From contig DAOVLC010000033.1 of assembly GCA_030631455.1 (NCBI GenBank), positions 1 through 9,234 on the forward strand: DNA of 9,234 nucleotides, read 5' to 3'. The notes below the pieces were generated by a model. That model was not told the origin of the DNA, searched no databases, and was given only the letters and a program-made list of their open reading frames with translations. Both the position numbers and the translations under genes were made by a program. This stretch comes from Candidatus Zixiibacteriota bacterium. Its GTDB lineage: Bacteria; Zixibacteria; MSB-5A5; JAABVY01; JAHJOQ01. Shown here one piece after another: positions 5,414 to 9,234 of the stretch (its first letter is position 1; every line of letters starts with the position of its first letter).

Positions 5414-6258
5414 CTTGCATTCTCCAAGCTGAAACTCTCGACCTGTTCTTTTGTCACCTCATGCAATTGAGTCACGAATTCAGGTCGATCCAGGTCGCAC
5501 AGCTCGCCGACCACGATCTTATGTTGCAGCTCTTCTTCCGACATCTCCTGCGCTTTCTTGACACGCACAGACTGTTCCTTGATTTTCCTGAGTAACTCTG
5601 CCCCTGTCTTTAACCCAATCCGACGGCCGTAGTTCTCCGGGCACTGCGAAACGATCTCGATGAAACTGAATCCCTTTTTCGTCATCGCGCGCTGCATGGC
5701 CTTCTTAAGCTGAAATACATGGTAAGTCGTCCATCGAGCCACATAACTCGCCCCTGCCGCAGCAACCACCTCAGCCACCTTGAACGGCGGCTCGATATTT
5801 CGGTGCGGAGTCGTGGAAGTCTTCACACCCAGTGGTGTGGTAGGCGCTACCTGGCCGCCAGTCATGCCGTAGATCATGTTGTTGACCATGAGAACCGAAA
5901 GATCAATGTTTCGTCTGGCAGCATGGATAAGGTGGTTACCGCCGATGCCGGCGATGTCCCCGTCGCCCGCTATCACCACGACATTCAGATCGGGACGCAT
6001 GATCTTCACACCGGTAGCGTAAGCGATCGGGCGTCCATGGGTGGTATGCAGCGTATCCGACCTGAAATACGGGCTGGGTATCCAGGCAGAACAGCCAATA
6101 CCGGACACACAGACCATACGGGTGGGATCCATGGCTAACTCGTCAACGGCGTTTACGAACACGTTAAGCACCGTCCCGCAACCGCAACCGGCACAGAAAC
6201 GGTGAGGCATGATCTCTTCCCTGACATAGCCCATCAATCTGTGGCGAGGCTCAGTCAT
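5410..6258 (-). CDS. korB: 2-oxoacid (probably 2-oxoglutarate):ferredoxin oxidoreductase, beta subunit
   Basis: A 282-residue thiamine-diphosphate-binding beta subunit. The enzyme decarboxylates a 2-oxoacid with CoA and passes electrons to ferredoxin. Seen: the thiamine-diphosphate/Mg motif GDGD (98-101) to NN (126-127), GMTGGQVAPTTPLG (131-144), and a [4Fe-4S] ligand set Cys22 and Cys25 (CAGC), Cys56 (GIGCSAW) and Cys207 (SQCPENYG), with spacing typical of this family. Trp59 in GCSAWIPSPY occupies the place where, as I recall, many 2-oxoglutarate enzymes have Lys or Arg, so the assignment to 2-oxoglutarate rather than another 2-oxoacid rests mainly on operon order. The ATG overlaps the korA stop (ATGA) with GGAGG 7 bases before it. 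It shares the operon with korD, korA and korC. Confidence 0.92.
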   Translation of the reverse strand: MTEPRHRLMGYVREEIMPHRFCAGCGCGTVLNVFVNAVDELAMDPTRMVCVSGIGCSAWIPSPYFRSDTLHTTHGRPIAYATGVKIMRPDLNVVVIAGDGDIAGIGGNHLIHAARRNIDLSVLMVNNMIYGMTGGQVAPTTPLGVKTSTTPHRNIEPPFKVAEVVAAAGASYVARWTTYHVFQLKKAMQRAMTKKGFSFIEIVSQCPENYGRRIGLKTGAELLRKIKEQSVRVKKAQEMSEEELQHKIVVGELCDLDRPEFVTQLHEVTKEQVESFSLENAS

Positions 6259-7430
6259 CGCATTGCCTCCATGATAGCCTGGTATATTTCGTCGATCGAG
6301 TGTGGAACCCCACCTATCTTCGATACAGAGATTACCTCACAATCGGCGAATCTCTGGATTTCCCGTGATATCTGGCCGAGATTCATTTCGGGCACCAGGA
6401 TAAAATCCAGATTCCTGGCAAAGTCAGTCACCTGTTCTCGCGCAAACGGCCACACGGTTATGAGCCTCAGAAAATCAACATCTCTGCCCTCGGCCCGAGC
6501 AGCCTTGACCGCTCCGTAGGCGGGTCTGGCGGTCGCTCCGTATGATATGACTCCGATGCGAGCATTACCACCGGTGCTGATATCCGTTTCGACACGAATG
6601 ATCTTCTCTCTGTTCTCGTCGATCTTCCTGTATAATCTTCTGACCAGTTCGTCGTGTACGCGTGGAGTAGTCACGTCCCTCATACCGTTAGGCAAATGCG
6701 TGGAGCCGGTTACATGAATACTTGCTCCCTCTCCATAGTGCATCACGCCAGGCACCAACTCCGGACCTCCAAAAAGGTCCTCACCGGGTTCCGCTTTTTT
6801 TCTCGACGCACGTTTGACCGTCGATGGTTCGAGCATCGTAACACTTTCTCTGATGTGGCCGATCTCACCATCCATGAGCATAATCACAGGGGTTCGGTAT
6901 ATATCAGCCAGATCGAAACAGTCGAACATGAGATCAAAACACTCCTGGGCAGAACTGGGGGCAAATGCCATGATCTCATGATCACCGTGAGTACCCCAAC
7001 GTGCCTGCATCACATCTCCCTGAGCAGGTTTTGTGGCCTGACCGGTCGAGGGTCCTGAGCGCTGTACATCAACTATCACACAGGGCGTTTCGGTCATAAT
7101 AGCATATCCGATGTTCTCCTGCATGAGTGAGAAACCGGGGCCACTGGTCGCTGTCATAACGCGCGCACCGGTCCACGAGGCACCTATTATAGCACCAATG
7201 CTGGCGAGTTCATCTTCCATCTGAACACACAAGCCACCCGCTTTGGGCAATTCAGCAGCCAGCAATTCGGCCACTTCACTGGCCGGTGTAATTGGATAAC
7301 CTGCAAAGAAATCACAGCCGGCGTAGATAGCACCATATGCACATGCCTCATCTCCGAGCAGGAAATGTGTCCTGCTCCAAAGCTGTTCGAGGTACTGTAT
7401 TCTGCTCTTATCAATCATCATTGTCCACAT
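6255..7430 (-). CDS. korA: 2-oxoacid (probably 2-oxoglutarate):ferredoxin oxidoreductase, alpha subunit
   Basis: A 391-residue alpha subunit. The pyrimidine-binding domain covers about residues 22-200: LLGDEACAYGAIYAGC, the YPITP motif (45-49) involved in 2-oxoacid recognition, MEDELAS (71-77) with the thiamine-activating Glu, ATSGPGFSLM (94-103) and RSGPSTGQATKP (124-135). A second domain covers about 255-391, with VISYGATARPAYGAV and LRLITVWPF. Length is normal for separate KorA proteins. The ATG at 7430 overlaps korD by 20 bases. ATGs at 7421 and 7418 are equally possible, and none has a strong SD, so coupling to korD translation is likely. A ketoisovalerate-type enzyme has the same fold; the D-A-B-C gene order favours 2-oxoglutarate. 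Confidence 0.93.
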   Translation of the reverse strand: MWTMMIDKSRIQYLEQLWSRTHFLLGDEACAYGAIYAGCDFFAGYPITPASEVAELLAAELPKAGGLCVQMEDELASIGAIIGASWTGARVMTATSGPGFSLMQENIGYAIMTETPCVIVDVQRSGPSTGQATKPAQGDVMQARWGTHGDHEIMAFAPSSAQECFDLMFDCFDLADIYRTPVIMLMDGEIGHIRESVTMLEPSTVKRASRKKAEPGEDLFGGPELVPGVMHYGEGASIHVTGSTHLPNGMRDVTTPRVHDELVRRLYRKIDENREKIIRVETDISTGGNARIGVISYGATARPAYGAVKAARAEGRDVDFLRLITVWPFAREQVTDFARNLDFILVPEMNLGQISREIQRFADCEVISVSKIGGVPHSIDEIYQAIMEAMR

Positions 7431-7689
7431 CGGCTACTACATCGCCGTTCCCCTGCTCCTCAGTAATGACTATCGCTAACTCAGGACATAACAGGTCACA
7501 AAGGCGACATCCCGTGCAATCCTCAACTCTGGCCACGACTGGAACATAATAGCCCTTTCTGTTGAGCGTACCCGACTGCTCGAAAACATCGGTCGGACAG
7601 AACTCGATGCAGATATCGCACCCCTTACAGAAACTCGTATTAATCTTTACGAGCACATGACCCTTCTCATGTCGCTTCACTGTGTTCAC
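7411..7689 (-). CDS. korD: 2-oxoacid:ferredoxin oxidoreductase, delta (ferredoxin-like) subunit
   Basis: A 92-residue two-cluster ferredoxin subunit. Two CxxCxxCxxxCP motifs, Cys21-24-27-31 and Cys58-61-64-68, each predict one [4Fe-4S] cluster. It carries electrons from the beta-subunit cluster to external ferredoxin. The acidic tail (DVDNDD) overlaps the korA start. The start is taken as GTG 7689 because GAGGA (7702-7698) lies 8 bases before it. A TTG at 7707 would add six residues but sits inside a hairpin and has no SD. The gene leads the operon korD-korA-korB-korC and follows a good promoter. Confidence 0.9.
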   Translation of the reverse strand: MNTVKRHEKGHVLVKINTSFCKGCDICIEFCPTDVFEQSGTLNRKGYYVPVVARVEDCTGCRLCDLLCPELAIVITEEQGNGDVVADVDNDD

Positions 7690-7697
7690 AATATCAT

Positions 7698-7702
7698 TCC
7701 TC
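7698..7702 (-). promoter_or_regulatory. Shine-Dalgarno site fixing the korD GTG start
   Basis: GAGGA on the minus strand, 8 bases before GTG 7689. It directly follows the 7717-7703 hairpin. An ATG at 7697 overlaps the site but is out of frame. Confidence 0.55.
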
Positions 7703-7717
7703 GGCAACCAGGTTGCC
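7703..7717 (-). promoter_or_regulatory. Hairpin just upstream of the korD ribosome-binding site
   Basis: GGCAAC-CTG-GTTGCC is a perfect six-pair stem with a three-base loop, ending one base before the GAGGA site. With transcription starting near 7725 it would make up much of the 36-base leader. A role in mRNA stability or in ribosome access is inference; chance is not excluded. Confidence 0.4.
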
Positions 7718-7731
7718 CAACATCAGGGCTG

Positions 7732-7760
7732 AGTATAGCGAATTGCCCGACATTATTCAA
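7732..7760 (-). promoter_or_regulatory. Sigma70-type promoter of the kor operon
   Basis: On the minus strand TTGAAT (7760-7755) is followed after 17 bases by TATACT (7737-7732), with four and five of six consensus bases. Predicted start of transcription is near 7725. No other promoter-like pair was noticed between the GTG start and the dockerin remnant. Confidence 0.6.
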
Positions 7761-7797
7761 TCTCCTTTTTACATGCTCCGTTAATCACCGCACCGAC

Positions 7798-8217
7798 TGC
7801 AAGTGGCGAATATTAGCTATTCAGATCGATGACGACCAACTGACAGTGCTCAGAAATGGAGAAATCGTTTTCGAGCATTCCGATCCACTCATTAGTCACA
7901 TGCCCAGAATCGGAAAAGTGGAGCTATCGAATACCTACTCCGGAACCTGCTTTGACAATGTTCTGCTCCGCTCAATTGGAGAAGAGCAACCGAAATGTGG
8001 TGATGTAGACGGCAGCGGCTCGATAGACATCGATGACGTAGTCTATCTGGTCAACTACATATTCACCGGTGGCCCGGCACCTAATCCCTATTATGTCGGT
8101 GATGCTAACTGCTCGATTGACATCGATATCGACGATGTCGTCTATCTAATCACATATATCTTCTCCGGCGGCTATGACCCCTGCGACATTGATGGTGACG
8201 AGGCACCCGACTGCTAA
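7798..8217 (+). pseudogene. 5'-truncated remnant of a secreted dockerin-tailed protein
   Basis: The open frame ends with a two-repeat dockerin-like tail. Repeat 1 (from 8002) is DVDGSGSIDIDDVVYLVNYIF. Repeat 2 (from 8101) is DANCSIDIDIDDVVYLITYIF, with loop positions 5 and 6 altered from the DG expected. The segment before it (7804-7977; WRILAIQIDDDQLTVLRNGEIVF ... YSGTCFDNVLLRS) resembles the last strands of a concanavalin/LamG-like jelly-roll domain. No signal peptide and no credible start exist: between 7672 and 7845 there is no ATG or GTG in frame, and the frame further upstream runs through the kor promoter and into antisense korD. The 5' part of the gene therefore seems lost, perhaps through deletion near the kor promoter. 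The left boundary is approximate. A short gene using a rare start is the alternative. Confidence 0.6.
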
Positions 8218-8471
8218 ACTTCACCGACCGTGACCGCATTGCTAAACGTGCAGCGCAGTTCCGTCGATACTACAATAATAGTCTGAGAGTCTTTTGGCCG
8301 ATGGATCTGCCACTCGAACAGACCCAAACATCGTCCATCCGGCCACAGAAACCAAAATAACACTTGCTTTCTGGAGCAATTCTGACTACGTTATGAATAG
8401 AGATTCTTACTTGTGCTTGAACAACTTTGGAAGGCAACTAACGGGAGTTTAACCCTTTAGCGAGGTGTGAT
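8218..8471. other. Non-coding gap between the dockerin remnant and the propeller gene
   Basis: No supported gene is present. The gap holds the inverted repeat at 8295-8345 and, at its right end, GAGG (8462-8465), the SD of the following gene. No convincing -35/-10 pair with correct spacing was found, so the promoter of the propeller gene remains unidentified. Confidence 0.5.
8295..8345. repeat. Imperfect inverted repeat (11-pair stem)
   Basis: TGGCCGATGGA (8295-8305) pairs with TCCATC-C-GGCCA (8334-8345) with a single bulged C, leaving a 28-base loop. No T-run follows on either strand, so it is not a standard intrinsic terminator. It may be a transcript-end structure or part of an intergenic repeat. 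Confidence 0.45.
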
Positions 8472-9234
8472 ATGCTTAGATTTGCCACATCAACGGTTTT
8501 ATCGCTTCTCCTTGTCACTACTGCTTTTGCCTGGACAGACGTCAAGGTCAATCAGGATACTGATCTCAGCGTCCAGAATGAGCCGAGTATCGCCATAAAC
8601 CAACATTTTACAGGTGATCCCCTGAATGTTATCGTGGGATATAACGACATCGGCAACACCCTCGGCGTCAGCTATAGTACTGACGGAGGCTCGTCATGGT
8701 CTGATGTTCAGCTTCCGTATAAGTGGACAAACACCGGCGATCCTTCGATAGCATGTGACCCGGCCGGTAACGCTTACGCCTGTTTTCTCTCGTACGAAGG
8801 GTCATGGTTCTACGGCGTAAGCGGCATCTATGTCTGCAAGTCAACCGATGGCGGACGGACATGGGGGACTCCTTCAACCGTCGATGAACTCAAGTACACC
8901 GGCGGAGCACCTGTCAAGTTCGCCGACAAGTGTTTCATGCAAGTAGACACGAATCAGTCCAGTCCGTACATCGGAAACGTGTATGTCGGCTGGCAGAGAG
9001 ATGACACCAACGGCTCGAATTCCGACATATTCTTCTCCCGCTCGACAGACGGTGGTCTCAACTTCTCGACCCCGGTGCAGGTTAACGACAACCCGCCACA
9101 AACGGCATGGGCCGAGGGCGCATTCCCGTTCGTAGGAGCGAGCGGCGACGTCTATATGACATGGTATGACTGCTACTTCAAAGGCGGAGTACCGGGATCA
9201 TTGTATGTCGATATTTCAGTTGATGGTGGTCAGA
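8472..9234 (+). CDS. Secreted Asp-box (BNR/sialidase-like) beta-propeller protein, 5' part
   Basis: The first 254 residues of an open frame with no stop before the window ends. A Sec signal peptide is evident: MLRF, then a hydrophobic core to about residue 18, and likely cleavage after AFA at 20. The mature part shows Asp-box turns at regular spacing: STDGGSSW (69-76), STDGGRTW (124-131), STDGGLNF (191-198) and SVDGG (249-253, cut by the edge). These mark blades of a sialidase-like beta-propeller. NEPSIAIN (36-43), GDPSIACDPAGNAY (89-102) and GNVYVGW are repeated strand patterns seen in exported BNR-repeat proteins. The ATG has GAGG 6 bases upstream. Catalytic sialidase residues cannot be judged from this fragment, so enzyme activity is not claimed. 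A C-terminal sorting or dockerin tail may lie beyond the window. Confidence 0.85.
   Translation, partial: MLRFATSTVLSLLLVTTAFAWTDVKVNQDTDLSVQNEPSIAINQHFTGDPLNVIVGYNDIGNTLGVSYSTDGGSSWSDVQLPYKWTNTGDPSIACDPAGNAYACFLSYEGSWFYGVSGIYVCKSTDGGRTWGTPSTVDELKYTGGAPVKFADKCFMQVDTNQSSPYIGNVYVGWQRDDTNGSNSDIFFSRSTDGGLNFSTPVQVNDNPPQTAWAEGAFPFVGASGDVYMTWYDCYFKGGVPGSLYVDISVDGGQ

Noticed and set aside
7657..7797. Upstream part of the dockerin frame beginning at ATG 7657
   Set aside because: It is antisense to korD and runs through the kor promoter. Its translation has no domain or signal-peptide character.
8668..9101. Minus-strand frames opposite the propeller gene
   Set aside because: They are shadows of the Asp-box repeats in the open plus-strand frame, which runs to the window end.

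Overview
The window looks like part of a chromosome from an uncultured bacterium of the FCB group, with candidate division Zixibacteria (or a close relative) as the best guess. The basis is indirect. A secreted-type protein remnant ends in a dockerin-like tail with two DxDGxGxIxxxD...VVYLxxYIF repeats, a style common in those genomes. It lies beside an Asp-box beta-propeller exoprotein, and central metabolism uses a ferredoxin-linked 2-oxoacid oxidoreductase. Base composition is close to balanced, genes are tightly packed, and several starts are TTG or GTG with strong Shine-Dalgarno (SD) sequences. No mobile element, CRISPR array or phage gene was seen.

Left part (1-2547), minus strand: a LysE/RhtB-type amino-acid exporter (TTG start), then an ALDH7-family (antiquitin-like) alpha-aminoadipic semialdehyde dehydrogenase with its own well-formed sigma70-type promoter. 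Two copies of a structured intergenic repeat with core CCTGAGC-N3-CGAAGGG (read on the minus strand) lie on either side of the dehydrogenase gene, in the same orientation.

Middle part (2568-4729): back-to-back promoters drive the exporter leftwards and a two-gene unit rightwards. The first rightward gene is a DUF523-DUF1722 protein (TudS-like iron-sulfur thiouracil desulfidase fold). Its true start is probably GTG at 2707, because the longer reading frame contains the promoter. The second is a VOC (glyoxalase-fold) domain fused to a short FMN nitroreductase domain. A tRNA-Leu(UAA) follows on the minus strand.

Right-middle part (4874-7760), minus strand: a complete four-gene operon, korD-korA-korB-korC, for a 2-oxoacid (probably 2-oxoglutarate):ferredoxin oxidoreductase. 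It has translationally coupled junctions, a clear promoter, and a small hairpin immediately before the korD SD. The beta subunit has Trp at a position that, from memory, carries Lys or Arg in many 2-oxoglutarate enzymes, so the substrate is not certain.

Right end (7798-9234), plus strand: a 5'-truncated remnant of a secreted protein (end of a jelly-roll-like domain plus dockerin), then a 254-base non-coding gap with a long imperfect inverted repeat, then the 5' part of a secreted Asp-box (BNR/sialidase-like) beta-propeller protein that runs off the window. The most interesting items are the repeat pair around the dehydrogenase gene, the VOC-nitroreductase fusion beside a TudS-like protein, the korD leader and the headless dockerin gene.
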